Positions 1-7,700 of a DNA stretch of 35,219 nt are shown here, piece after piece. The position numbers and the translations under genes were made by a program. The notes beneath the pieces were generated by a model. The model was given only the letters and a program-made list of their open reading frames with translations, was not told the DNA's origin and ran no database searches. The number at the start of each line of letters is the position of its first letter. The first letter of the stretch is position 1. The stretch is from Methylophilus sp. (lineage in GTDB: Bacteria; Pseudomonadota; Gammaproteobacteria; Burkholderiales; Methylophilaceae), in NCBI RefSeq assembly GCF_008015755.1, contig NZ_SSGF01000003.1:1-35219 (forward strand), read 5' to 3'.

Positions 1-106
1 CCAAATTGATTTGGAGTTTTGGTTAATTAAGTGATCGGATCAGGTTGTATTTGTAGCAGCCTGATCATTAGCATAAATGTTTCATGATTCCATTGAGGAG
101 AATATC

Positions 107-2353
107 GTGAATAGATCTAAGAATCATAAAAATGAAGCTAAGCAATGCAGTGATTGCATTGATAAAGAACCAGTAATTACTACTGCACTTTCAGAGGGTA
201 CATTGACAACCTCTTTATCTACTGTAGATCAAGCAAGATTTCGTATTCCATCCATGGATTGTGCTTCTGAGGAAGCTGAGATTAGACGTGCGCTTGCAAA
301 GATTGATGCAATCAAAAGCTTAAGATTTAATTTGGGCGCACGTGAACTGATCATAGATGCAGATGCGAATAGCATCCCATTAGCTATGGAGGCAATCAAG
401 AAATCAGGTTTTGAAACTGAATTAATCCTTGATGAGAAAAACTCTGAAGTCATTACAGCGTCTCCAAAAGGATTTTGGAGCAGTTGGGGCAAACCAATTG
501 CCGGCTTGGTTTTGGCAGTAGCAGCCGAAGTCCTGGAGTTTGCATTTACAGGTACCCAAGAAATTCGATATCTTGGAATGGCTTTGGCTGGTCTCTCAAT
601 CGCTTTGACAGGGTTAGATGTTTATATAAAAGGACTCAAAGCATTTAATGATGGACGTTTAAACATCAATGCATTAATGACCATTGCTGTCACCGGTGCA
701 TTTTTCATTGGTCAATGGCCTGAGGCTGCAATGGTGATGGCGCTCTATGCAATCGCAGAAGCTATCGAAGCTAAGGCTGTAGATAGAGCACGGAACGCAA
801 TTAAGAGCTTGATGGAATTAACCCCAGAAGATGCTGAGGTTTTGCAATCGGATGGGGCATGGAAGCGTGAATTGGTCAAAGATATTCCAATTGATGCAAA
901 AGTGCGTATTCGACCAGGTGAACGTATCCCGCTAGATGGCATTGTGATTTCCGGGCAGAGTGCTATAGACCAATCTCCTGTTACCGGCGAAAGCCTACCA
1001 GTGGATAAGTCTCCAAATGATCAAGTGTTTGCCGGAACTATCAACCAAGCGGCTGAATTAGAGATTCGAATCACTGCCCTTTCTTCGAACAGCACAATAT
1101 CCAGAATCATCAATGCGGTTGAGCAAGCCCAAGGTTCCCGGGCGCCGACACAGAGATTTGTAGATTCCTTTGCGGCGATCTATACACCCGCGGTTTTTGT
1201 TCTTGCGCTAATCGTGGCTCTCTGGATGCCATTCTTACTGGAATGGACCTGGATGAAGTCTATTTATAAAGCACTTGTATTACTGGTGATTGCTTGCCCG
1301 TGTGCGTTGGTGATATCGACGCCTGTTACGGTAGTAAGTGGCCTTGCAGCAGCAGCGAGAAGAGGCATACTCATCAAAGGTGGAGTTTATCTTGAAGAGG
1401 CCCGTAAGATAAAAGCGGTTGCGCTAGACAAGACAGGAACGATTACTGAAGGAAAACCCAAGCTATCTAGCTTTGATGTATTTGATGTGCAGTCTAATCC
1501 CACTGAGTTAAAAAGTATTGCCTATAGTTTGGCATCTCGGTCAGATCACCCCGTGTCAAAAGCAATTGCTGAGGGCTTATCTGGGCAAACTAAGGATGTG
1601 AAGAATTTCAAAGCTGTTGCTGGACGTGGAGTACAGGCCAAAATTGGAAACAGTACCTTTTTCTTGGGAAACCATCGCTGGATTGAGGAGATGAACCTTT
1701 GCTCCTCCGAATTGGAAATGCAATTAGCCAAACTAGAAAATGCCGGTCGCACGGTTAGCTTACTGGCCACATTCGAAAAAGTGCTGGCAGTTTGCTCGGT
1801 AGCGGATACGATCAAGTCCTCTTCAAAAGAAGCTGTTTCAGATCTCATACGACTTGGAGTCACACCTGTCATGCTAACAGGGGATAATCTGGCCACCGCT
1901 AAAACGGTAGGTATCCAAGCTGGCATCAATGAAGTCAAAGGTAATCTATTACCAGAAGATAAATTAAAGGAAATTGAATTTCTTCAGAAACAATTCGGTG
2001 TGACTGCCATGACCGGCGATGGGATCAATGATGCGCCATCATTAGCACGAGCTGATATTGGTTTTGCGATGGGAGCAGCTGGGACACACACTGCGATGGA
2101 AGCAGCAGATGTTTTGGTAATGAATGATGATCTACGTAGGTTGCCTGAAACAATTCGCCTCTCAAAACAAACGCATGCCATTCTTTGGCAGAACATTGCT
2201 CTAGCCTTGGGCATCAAGTTTGTATTTTTATATCTTGCCTTATTTGACAATGCATCTATGTGGATGGCTGTCTTTGCTGATATGGGTGCAAGTTTGCTAG
2301 TGGTATTTAATGGTTTGAGATTGATTTACTTCAATCGGCAATCAAGAACCTAA
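107..2353 (+). CDS. cadA: Heavy-metal P1B-type ATPase (Zn/Cd/Pb exporter, CadA/ZntA family)
   Basis: Inner-membrane pump that uses ATP to export Zn2+, Cd2+ or Pb2+. Visible motifs, numbered from the GTG start: a Cys-containing N-terminal segment (CSDC), one heavy-metal-associated domain with MDCASEE, a membrane CPC motif near residue 397, the phosphorylated Asp in DKTGT near 441, the SDHP nucleotide-binding motif, TGDN, and GDGINDAP. The last membrane segment carries an Asp (ADMGASLL), which fits the Zn/Cd/Pb subgroup rather than copper pumps. At ~748 residues the protein is full length. I chose the GTG at 107 because GAGGAG lies six bases before it; the in-frame ATG at 77 has no visible ribosome site. 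No MerR-type regulator gene is in view. The next gene follows after 35 bases and may be cotranscribed. Family assignment is firm; exact metal range is inferred. Confidence 0.95.
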   Translation: MNRSKNHKNEAKQCSDCIDKEPVITTALSEGTLTTSLSTVDQARFRIPSMDCASEEAEIRRALAKIDAIKSLRFNLGARELIIDADANSIPLAMEAIKKSGFETELILDEKNSEVITASPKGFWSSWGKPIAGLVLAVAAEVLEFAFTGTQEIRYLGMALAGLSIALTGLDVYIKGLKAFNDGRLNINALMTIAVTGAFFIGQWPEAAMVMALYAIAEAIEAKAVDRARNAIKSLMELTPEDAEVLQSDGAWKRELVKDIPIDAKVRIRPGERIPLDGIVISGQSAIDQSPVTGESLPVDKSPNDQVFAGTINQAAELEIRITALSSNSTISRIINAVEQAQGSRAPTQRFVDSFAAIYTPAVFVLALIVALWMPFLLEWTWMKSIYKALVLLVIACPCALVISTPVTVVSGLAAAARRGILIKGGVYLEEARKIKAVALDKTGTITEGKPKLSSFDVFDVQSNPTELKSIAYSLASRSDHPVSKAIAEGLSGQTKDVKNFKAVAGRGVQAKIGNSTFFLGNHRWIEEMNLCSSELEMQLAKLENAGRTVSLLATFEKVLAVCSVADTIKSSSKEAVSDLIRLGVTPVMLTGDNLATAKTVGIQAGINEVKGNLLPEDKLKEIEFLQKQFGVTAMTGDGINDAPSLARADIGFAMGAAGTHTAMEAADVLVMNDDLRRLPETIRLSKQTHAILWQNIALALGIKFVFLYLALFDNASMWMAVFADMGASLLVVFNGLRLIYFNRQSRT

Positions 2354-2388
2354 TACAAATAAACAGCTTTTATTTTAGGAGGTCTAAA

Positions 2389-2829
2389 TTGATACTTAAG
2401 AAATTAGATGCTGAACTTAACTTTCACCAAGCAGCACTGCGCGTACGCAACCAGCGCCAAGAATTACTCGCATCAAATATCGCCAACGCTGACACGCCCC
2501 AATACAAAGCGCGTGACATTGACTTTCAATCTGCAATGCAGTCAGCGCTTCAACAAAGTGCTGGAGTTGGTCCTGCAACACAACCTGCAAGTGAAATGCA
2601 GCAAACCAATAATGCTCATATGAATGGTAATGCTGGCAATGGTTACCCCGGATCAGGTGACGTATTATTCCGATCATTGAGACAAGGATCCGTAGATGGC
2701 AATACCGTTGATATGGACGTAGAGCGAAACGCTTATGTAGATAATGGAATTCGCTACGAAGCAAGTCTCACGATGATGACTGATAAAATCAAAGAGGTGA
2801 TGGCGGCTATTAACGGGCAAGATAAATAA
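2389..2829 (+). CDS. flgB: Flagellar basal-body rod protein FlgB, isolated from other flagellar genes
   Basis: FlgB is a proximal rod subunit of the flagellar basal body. The N-terminus has the family signature SNIANADTPQYKARDIDF, and the C-terminal third (DGNTVDMDVERN followed by a helical end) is also typical. At 146 residues it is about full length, with a low-complexity Gln/Asn/Gly middle common in this family. The start is TTG, supported by a perfect AGGAGG at 2377-2382 with six bases of spacing. FlgB genes normally head a flgBCDEFG operon; here the neighbours are a metal ATPase and an EamA transporter, with no flgC. It may be a passenger separated from its operon by the rearrangements that built the island. 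It looks intact, so it could still be made. Confidence 0.9.
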   Translation: MILKKLDAELNFHQAALRVRNQRQELLASNIANADTPQYKARDIDFQSAMQSALQQSAGVGPATQPASEMQQTNNAHMNGNAGNGYPGSGDVLFRSLRQGSVDGNTVDMDVERNAYVDNGIRYEASLTMMTDKIKEVMAAINGQDK

Positions 2830-2868
2830 CAGTCACTATGGCATTATGCTGAGTCGAAATACTAATCT

Positions 2869-3924
2869 ATGACCATACATCCTGATGCAATTTATGCGAT
2901 ATTAGCTGCCATTCTTTTTGGCTTGGCAACCCCCGTCGCCAAGCTTTTGATTAGTGATGTTTCACCACAAATGCTCGCCGGTTTATTGTATGCAGGTAGT
3001 GGACTTGGCCTTTTTCTGCTGTATGGCTTCACTCGATTATTTCTAGGCGATAATCATGAGCGCCTGCCTATCCAGGCACCGGATTTACCATGGTTATTAG
3101 GTGCAATAGTATGTGGAGGTGTGCTTGGACCAGTCTTACTTATGCAAGGATTGCTATCCACACTTGCTTCGATGGCGTCACTATTACTCAATCTTGAAAG
3201 CGTCCTGACTGCACTACTAGCCTGGTTCATATTCAAGGAGCATTTTGATCGTCGTATCTTGATTGGGATGGTCAGTATTGTATGTGGCAGCCTATTGTTA
3301 TCATGGCCTAAGCATTTGAATACTGCTTTTCCTTGGGGTGCGGTGGCGATCGCAGGTGCCTGTGCGTGTTGGGCAATTGACAACAATCTCACGAGAAAAA
3401 TATCGGCCAATGATGCTCTACAAATTGCTTGTATCAAAGGTTTGGTAGCTGGTTTTGTGAATCTGGCAATCGCATTAAGCCTTGGTAAAGCATTGCCTGA
3501 TTTTTCTGCGGGAGTAAGTGCGGCTATTATCGGCTTCTTGGGTTACGGAGTCAGCCTGGTATTGTTTGTCATTTCTTTGCGCCACATTGGTACGGCCAGG
3601 ACAGGAGCATATTTTTCTGCTGCTCCCTTTGCTGGCGTAATCTGTTCTTTTCTATTACTACATGAGCAGCCAGATGGCTTGTTCTGGGCAGCAATGGTCT
3701 TGATGATCATCGGTGTATGGCTTCATTTAACCGAACATCATGCTCACCTACATTATCACAGGGAATTACGTCATCAACATATTCACTCTCATGACGAACA
3801 CCATCAACATACACATGATTTTGATTGGGATGGATCGGAGCCTCATGTGCACCCGCATGAACATATGGCATTAAGTCACAGTCACCAGCATTTCCCTGAT
3901 TTGCATCACCAACATAAGCATTAA
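2869..3924 (+). CDS. EamA/DMT-family transporter with a histidine-rich C-terminal tail
   Basis: Inner-membrane permease of the drug/metabolite transporter superfamily. About ten hydrophobic segments fill residues 1-288, arranged as two EamA repeats (first starts AILAAILFGLATPVAKLL, second GAVAIAGACACWAIDNNL). The last ~63 residues leave the membrane and carry about two dozen histidines in HH, HxH and HxHxH patterns, probably a metal-binding tail. This and the nearby ATPase and ZIP-like gene suggest export or sensing of a divalent metal, but the substrate is not known from sequence. It lies 39 bases after flgB on the same strand. The final ~197 bases are repeated at 6179-6375. Confidence 0.85.
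   Translation: MTIHPDAIYAILAAILFGLATPVAKLLISDVSPQMLAGLLYAGSGLGLFLLYGFTRLFLGDNHERLPIQAPDLPWLLGAIVCGGVLGPVLLMQGLLSTLASMASLLLNLESVLTALLAWFIFKEHFDRRILIGMVSIVCGSLLLSWPKHLNTAFPWGAVAIAGACACWAIDNNLTRKISANDALQIACIKGLVAGFVNLAIALSLGKALPDFSAGVSAAIIGFLGYGVSLVLFVISLRHIGTARTGAYFSAAPFAGVICSFLLLHEQPDGLFWAAMVLMIIGVWLHLTEHHAHLHYHRELRHQHIHSHDEHHQHTHDFDWDGSEPHVHPHEHMALSHSHQHFPDLHHQHKH
3728..3924 (+). repeat. Direct repeat, copy 1: His-rich 3' end of the EamA gene
   Basis: This stretch encodes the His-rich tail and matches 6179-6375 at a constant offset of 2451 bases with about six substitutions and no indels. Weaker similarity continues some 20-40 bases past the stop codon (TAA here, TAG in the other copy), so the second copy probably came from a related but distinct transporter gene rather than a very recent duplication. 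The two copies are in the same orientation and bracket the mgtC, ZIP and proQ genes. Confidence 0.9.
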
Positions 3925-4276
3925 TTTTTGTGGGATATACCCTTCCCAAGACCAAGTTATGCTCATGTCACTCGGCCAGCTTATGGTTTCATTTCCGTCT
4001 CGTGGCAATTTTATGCTTCTCTCAAGCGAGTGATAATTATCTCAATTAAGTTTGAATGAGCCTTTTCTAAAATATTATCGTAAGATGTATGGTGAGAACC
4101 CTAAAAAACATTAGATCGTCAAAAATTTGAAGAATATAATAATTCTCATAATTTTACTCGCTGATCCAGTTGTATTTTTGATCCGCACGCTTATTGATTC
4201 ACTAGATCTAGCGCTATCAAAAGTCAAAAATCGTGTTTTGGTTTTCCTACAAATTACATATTTATGCCTTTTGCCT
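3925..4276. other. Intergenic stretch between convergent genes
   Basis: About 350 AT-rich bases between the EamA gene and the convergent MgtC-like gene. I see no gene with a ribosome site, no clear terminator hairpin with a T-run, and no repeat beyond the fading homology to the region after 6375. A weak ORF begins at 4127 but runs into the mgtC gene in antisense and is not called. Confidence 0.5.
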
Positions 4277-4723
4277 TTACTCATTAGTAGATTCAGAGTC
4301 GGGGTGATGTCTTTTGAAGAAGTTTGCCCAACCTGGAAAGTGATTCAGAATAAGCGTACCAAAAATCAGGCAGGCGGTTAGGCAAGCGAGCAGATACATA
4401 CCGAAGGCACTCGCCATTCCAACAGCAGCCGTTGCCCACAATGTCGCAGCTGTGGTCAATCCTTGAATCCGGCCTCGTACCTGTAGGATAACTCCCGCTC
4501 CGATGAAACCCATACCTGAAACGACTTGCGCAGCGATTCGGGTGTCTACACCAGGAATGTGGTTGGATACGATGCTGAAGGCACAGGAGCCTACTGCAAC
4601 TGCCATGTAGGTTCGAACGCCGGCATCTCGATTATGGCTTTCTCGTTCCCAGCCGATAAGGCCACCTAGCACGGCAGCCAGTAAAATGCGGAAGGTCAGC
4701 AATAGTTCGGTATCCCAATCCAT
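4277..4723 (-). CDS. MgtC/SapB-family membrane protein
   Basis: Short MgtC-type inner-membrane protein of 148 residues. Four or five hydrophobic segments carry the family motifs: GWERE near the first loop, GMGFIGAGVI in the middle, and GLTTAATLWATAAVG after it. It lacks the C-terminal cytoplasmic domain of longer MgtC proteins. Family members are linked to growth at low Mg2+ and to modulation of membrane ATPases; transport itself is not established. The start at 4723 is chosen because GGAGGGG sits about six bases upstream; a GTG at 4738 would extend it by five residues but overlaps that ribosome site. It lies 115 bases downstream of the ZIP-like gene on the same strand, so cotranscription is possible. 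Confidence 0.88.
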   Translation of the reverse strand: MDWDTELLLTFRILLAAVLGGLIGWERESHNRDAGVRTYMAVAVGSCAFSIVSNHIPGVDTRIAAQVVSGMGFIGAGVILQVRGRIQGLTTAATLWATAAVGMASAFGMYLLACLTACLIFGTLILNHFPGWANFFKRHHPDSESTNE

Positions 4724-4838
4724 TATCTGCCCCTCCACTTGTGCGGCCAGCTAGTTCGCTTTCCTTGGTTGTTGGAGTTGTTTGGCGCGTATTCTGAATG
4801 CATCAAAAGTCTCGTTTCGTCTAATTGATAAAGCAGAG

Positions 4839-5561
4839 CTACATTAACATTTCAATGGTGAGCAGCAAGATGAAGCCCAAGAAAAACATCGCTGTCTGGA
4901 AACTGGTTTCGGGTACTTCATGAGCCTCAACAAGCAATTCTTCTGTGACCAGATACAGCAGGGCAGCAAGGCTAAATGCTAAGATTGCATCCACTACGGT
5001 GTCACTCGCAAAAACGAGCAAGGCACTGCCGGCAAGTGCTCCGATGAGTAATATCAGAGAGAATCCGATAGACACCATGAGGGTGTTCTTGCGACTATTT
5101 CCGGCTTGAGCTAATGCTAATGCCCCTGACAATCCAAGAAATAGAACTTCAAGGGTAAGTGCTATGGTCAGCAGCAAGCCCTGCTTTTGGCCGGCAGCAA
5201 ACCCTAACCCCACTAACAAACCATCCAAGGCCACATCAATGCCAAGAATTGCGATCAGGCTAGTTGGAGTAGTCGCGATACTGATTGTGTTTTGCCCTAA
5301 TTTCTCGGCAAAGTGCTTAACTGCCAGCATGATCATCACCCCCAAGGTGAATCCAATTAGAGTAATCCAGGGAAGCTTTCGGTGCATTAGGTCCGGCAGG
5401 AGCTCAGTTGCTAGGGCGCAAAAAAGCAAGCCAGCAGCAAAGTGCTGTATAGCACTAACAGTCCCCGGTTTCAACGGCCGCCACAGCGCAATCAACCCTC
5501 CAAAGATTACGGCCAATGCAGGATAAAAAGCAAATGTGAGAATGCTAAACGCCGCCTGCAT
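4839..5561 (-). CDS. ZIP-family metal transporter-like membrane protein
   Basis: Integral membrane protein of 240 residues with about eight hydrophobic segments, matching the ZIP layout. ZIP proteins usually import Zn2+, Fe2+ or Mn2+. The metal-site helices here read GIDVALDGLLVG and LEVLFLGLSGAL: where classical ZIPs have His-rich motifs (HxxPEG type) this one has Asp and Glu, so metal preference and even direction of transport are open. AGGAG lies about ten bases before the ATG. Together with the cadA-like, EamA and MgtC-like genes it suggests a divalent-metal module within the island. Confidence 0.8.
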   Translation of the reverse strand: MQAAFSILTFAFYPALAVIFGGLIALWRPLKPGTVSAIQHFAAGLLFCALATELLPDLMHRKLPWITLIGFTLGVMIMLAVKHFAEKLGQNTISIATTPTSLIAILGIDVALDGLLVGLGFAAGQKQGLLLTIALTLEVLFLGLSGALALAQAGNSRKNTLMVSIGFSLILLIGALAGSALLVFASDTVVDAILAFSLAALLYLVTEELLVEAHEVPETSFQTAMFFLGFILLLTIEMLM

Positions 5562-5667
5562 AGAAAGTTATCTCCTATCTAATTTAGTAATACATCCAGA
5601 GAATGATCATAGTTTTCGTTGTAAGTTTTAAAACAATAAGCTTTATTACCCAAACCCTAAGGTTAAA

Positions 5668-6096
5668 TTACTCAGGTGAAGTTTGTTTCGGTTTGGCTTG
5701 TTTTCGAACCATCCCTCTAGCATGGGCAGCACCAGCCGCCTCGACTACACCATCCGGATTACCGTCTAAATCTAATCGGTTTGCTCCTTCTTTGCATGCT
5801 TGCCAGTAGCGTGAACTTTTACACCAAGTTTTAATAGCCAGCTGTAGGTCTTCCTTTGAAATGCCAATCTCTTCGGATCGTGCTTGAAGGTCTTCTAGAA
5901 CCCCAATCTTCAAAGGTACTTTAGGTATCGGGTTTTTAGGGAATGCTTTGGGGTAAAACTTCTGAAGTTTGCCTATGATCAAAACCACAGGATCTACTCG
6001 AGCAGTGTTCTTGGGTTTAGCTGGCTTTGCTGGCTGCTTTTGTTTAATTTCTTCCGCAAGCTGCTTTTTGAGTTCGGCGAGTTTTTCTAGGCCCAT
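5668..6096 (-). CDS. ProQ/FinO-family RNA-binding protein
   Basis: RNA chaperone-type protein of 142 residues. A Lys/Ala/Pro-rich N-terminal segment (about residues 1-32) is followed by the ProQ/FinO fold (about 33-125), recognisable from the FYPKAF...PLKIGVLEDL stretch and the helical WCKSSRYWQACKEGANRLDLDG. A short basic tail follows. ProQ/FinO proteins bind structured RNAs such as terminator hairpins and control sRNA-mRNA pairing; on mobile DNA they often tune plasmid or element functions. The start codon has no strong ribosome site. The gene sits between the ZIP-like gene and the stranded His-tail fragment, as though inserted into a once longer transporter locus. Confidence 0.88.
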   Translation of the reverse strand: MGLEKLAELKKQLAEEIKQKQPAKPAKPKNTARVDPVVLIIGKLQKFYPKAFPKNPIPKVPLKIGVLEDLQARSEEIGISKEDLQLAIKTWCKSSRYWQACKEGANRLDLDGNPDGVVEAAGAAHARGMVRKQAKPKQTSPE

Positions 6097-6178
6097 GGTA
6101 ATAAATGCGGTTGGTTGTTTTTCTTAAGACGAATTTTCTAACAGATAGTTATATACATGCAATCGATTTGAGAGGGGG

Positions 6179-6375
6179 TAACCGAACATCATGCTCACCT
6201 ACATCATCACAGGGAATTACGTCATCAACATATTCACTCTCATGACGAACACCATCAACATACACATGATTTTGATTGGGATGGATCGGAGCCTCATATG
6301 CACCCGCATGAACATATGGCATTAAATCACAGTCACCAGCATTTCCCTGATTTACATCACCAGCATAAGCACTAG
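6179..6375 (+). pseudogene. Stranded 3' fragment of a His-rich EamA transporter gene (direct repeat, copy 2)
   Basis: Bases 6179-6375 repeat the last ~197 bases of the EamA gene at 3728-3924, including an in-frame stop, with about six substitutions. Homology begins abruptly after a run of G residues at 6174-6178, with no start codon or membrane segments upstream. It is therefore a gene remnant. The changes are mostly silent, which suggests the parent was functional when it diverged. Recombination between the copies would delete or amplify the intervening 2.4 kb with the MgtC-like, ZIP-like and ProQ genes. Confidence 0.88.
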
Positions 6376-6522
6376 GGTTTGGTGGGACACACCCGAAGTT
6401 ACATGCTACGAAGGTAGATGGTTTGCAAAACTTTAGCAACCTTACCAACTTATAGTGACGCTGAATCTTGAGGTAAGTTTCTGACGACAACAAATATTTC
6501 AACCCTCAAAATTTGGCCACAT

Positions 6523-6582
6523 TGGACTTCAGCCGTTCTGTTTTAGAAATTATGATGTGTCTAGCAGAGCGGCTGAAGTCCA
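6523..6582. repeat. Long inverted repeat (18-bp arms, 24-base loop)
   Basis: Arms at 6523-6540 and 6565-6582 are reverse complements with one mismatch. The right arm ends just before the stop codon of the leftward gene at 6584. Transcripts of that gene would form an 18-bp hairpin straight after the stop, so it may act as a 3' stabiliser or terminator, but no T-run follows on either strand. A transposon-derived origin is also possible. Confidence 0.7.
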
Positions 6583-6583
6583 G

Positions 6584-6988
6584 TTACCCGATATCCAATA
6601 GCCCTGCAGATAAAAGGGCTTGGTAGGTTTTTAATATTTCCTCATCATTCAAGAGGTTGGCTGAATTCGCAATTAATTGTAACGAGGGATCATTTGCCGC
6701 ATTCAGTCCCATGAGTTTTTGCCGCGCCACCTTTACACTCACTCCCTTCATTAGAGTATTCGCTAAATTGAAACTTGGCACCTTTGGTTCAACCTGCTTA
6801 GTATCTTTGGCACCTACTGTCTGGAGCGCTTTTAGATATGCTCTCTTCGCCATAAAGCCCTCACTCTTCGTAAAAGAGTCATTGTCTTCATCTAGTACCT
6901 CTCTATCAGGCAGCTTTATCACCTGATGTGATACCGCTTTAGCTATATTGAATAACTGCTCAATAGATTGCTTTGATTGTTTAGTCAT
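6584..6988 (-). CDS. Hypothetical protein coupled to a sigma-like factor
   Basis: A 134-residue soluble protein of no family I recognise. It is Lys/Leu/Ala-rich, with no signal peptide or membrane segment and probably mostly helical. Its ATG overlaps the stop of the upstream sigma-like gene by four bases (6985-6988), a layout typical of translational coupling. That makes it a candidate partner of the sigma-like protein, for example an anti-sigma or accessory factor, but nothing in the sequence proves this. A long inverted repeat follows its stop codon. Confidence 0.65.
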   Translation of the reverse strand: MTKQSKQSIEQLFNIAKAVSHQVIKLPDREVLDEDNDSFTKSEGFMAKRAYLKALQTVGAKDTKQVEPKVPSFNLANTLMKGVSVKVARQKLMGLNAANDPSLQLIANSANLLNDEEILKTYQALLSAGLLDIG

Positions 6989-7572
6989 AACGATTCCTGT
7001 AACCCTAACTTGTCATACTTACGCCTAATTGCCTTTAAGGCACTTGCATACTGTACGGGTGTTAATTCCATTAGCTTCTGTATTTCTGCGGGCTGCAAAT
7101 TGTCCATTTGATAAGTCAAAATTTCCATGGACCTTTCATCCCCCTCAAATAACTGTTTGAGTGCTTGCAGTGTTTGGTTGGCAATCATCTCTTCTTCAGG
7201 TGTGCCAATCCTGCTGTCCAGCATATCCATCAGTTCTATAGCATCCTCACTATCTAATGGATGTATCGTGTTCTCCAAGGGGTCTGATTTACGCCTCTTA
7301 ATAAAAGCATCCACAACACTTTCCATTGCATGATAAATAAAGACCTCCATCGGCAACTCTCTTCGACATCTCCGCCTACCCTCAAGAGCTCTGCAGATCA
7401 CGATATGTAAAAGATCAGCACCCTCAATTGGCAAACCTCTGCATAGGTTATTTGCTGTCTTACCAAGCTTTATCCATTGAGCTTCAGTAAAAGCGTCAAA
7501 GCCTACCTTTATTTCAGATATGGTTAAAAAATCTTCTAAATTTTTATCGCTCAGCGCCAATTTATGTTCCAT
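6985..7572 (-). CDS. Sigma-70-like (ECF-type) RNA polymerase sigma factor
   Basis: The protein has the two parts of a small sigma factor. The middle (ADLLHIVICRALEGRRRCRR followed by FIYHAMESVVDAFIKRRK) resembles region 2, and the C-terminus (LQPAEIQKLMELTPVQYASALKAIRRKYDKL) resembles the region 4 helix-turn-helix that binds -35 DNA. I use the ATG at 7572 (195 residues); a TTG at 7608 would add 12 residues, and neither has a strong ribosome site. It is divergent from the ubiquitin-like operon and separated from it by about 130 bases, so it may control that operon, itself, or both. Sigma-like identity is by pattern only; it could be an unusual DNA-binding regulator. Confidence 0.7.
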   Translation of the reverse strand: MEHKLALSDKNLEDFLTISEIKVGFDAFTEAQWIKLGKTANNLCRGLPIEGADLLHIVICRALEGRRRCRRELPMEVFIYHAMESVVDAFIKRRKSDPLENTIHPLDSEDAIELMDMLDSRIGTPEEEMIANQTLQALKQLFEGDERSMEILTYQMDNLQPAEIQKLMELTPVQYASALKAIRRKYDKLGLQESL

Positions 7573-7700
7573 AGAATGTATGGCTCTAAAAACCCCAGTC
7601 GCAGACAAAAAAATATTCTTTTTTTAAATGTCTGAATGCCATCCTTTCGTAGCCCTTTCAATTATGCAGTATATGAATATAGTTTTTAACGGAGAACATC

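Noticed and set aside
38..66. Inverted repeat GATCAGG...CCTGATC before the metal ATPase as a MerR operator
   Set aside because: Arms are only seven bases with a 15-base gap, and there is no elongated 19-20-base promoter spacer around it or regulator gene nearby.
4127..4381. 84-codon rightward ORF with a hydrophobic N-terminus
   Set aside because: Its 3' end runs antisense through the conserved MgtC-like gene, and it has no ribosome site or recognisable domain.
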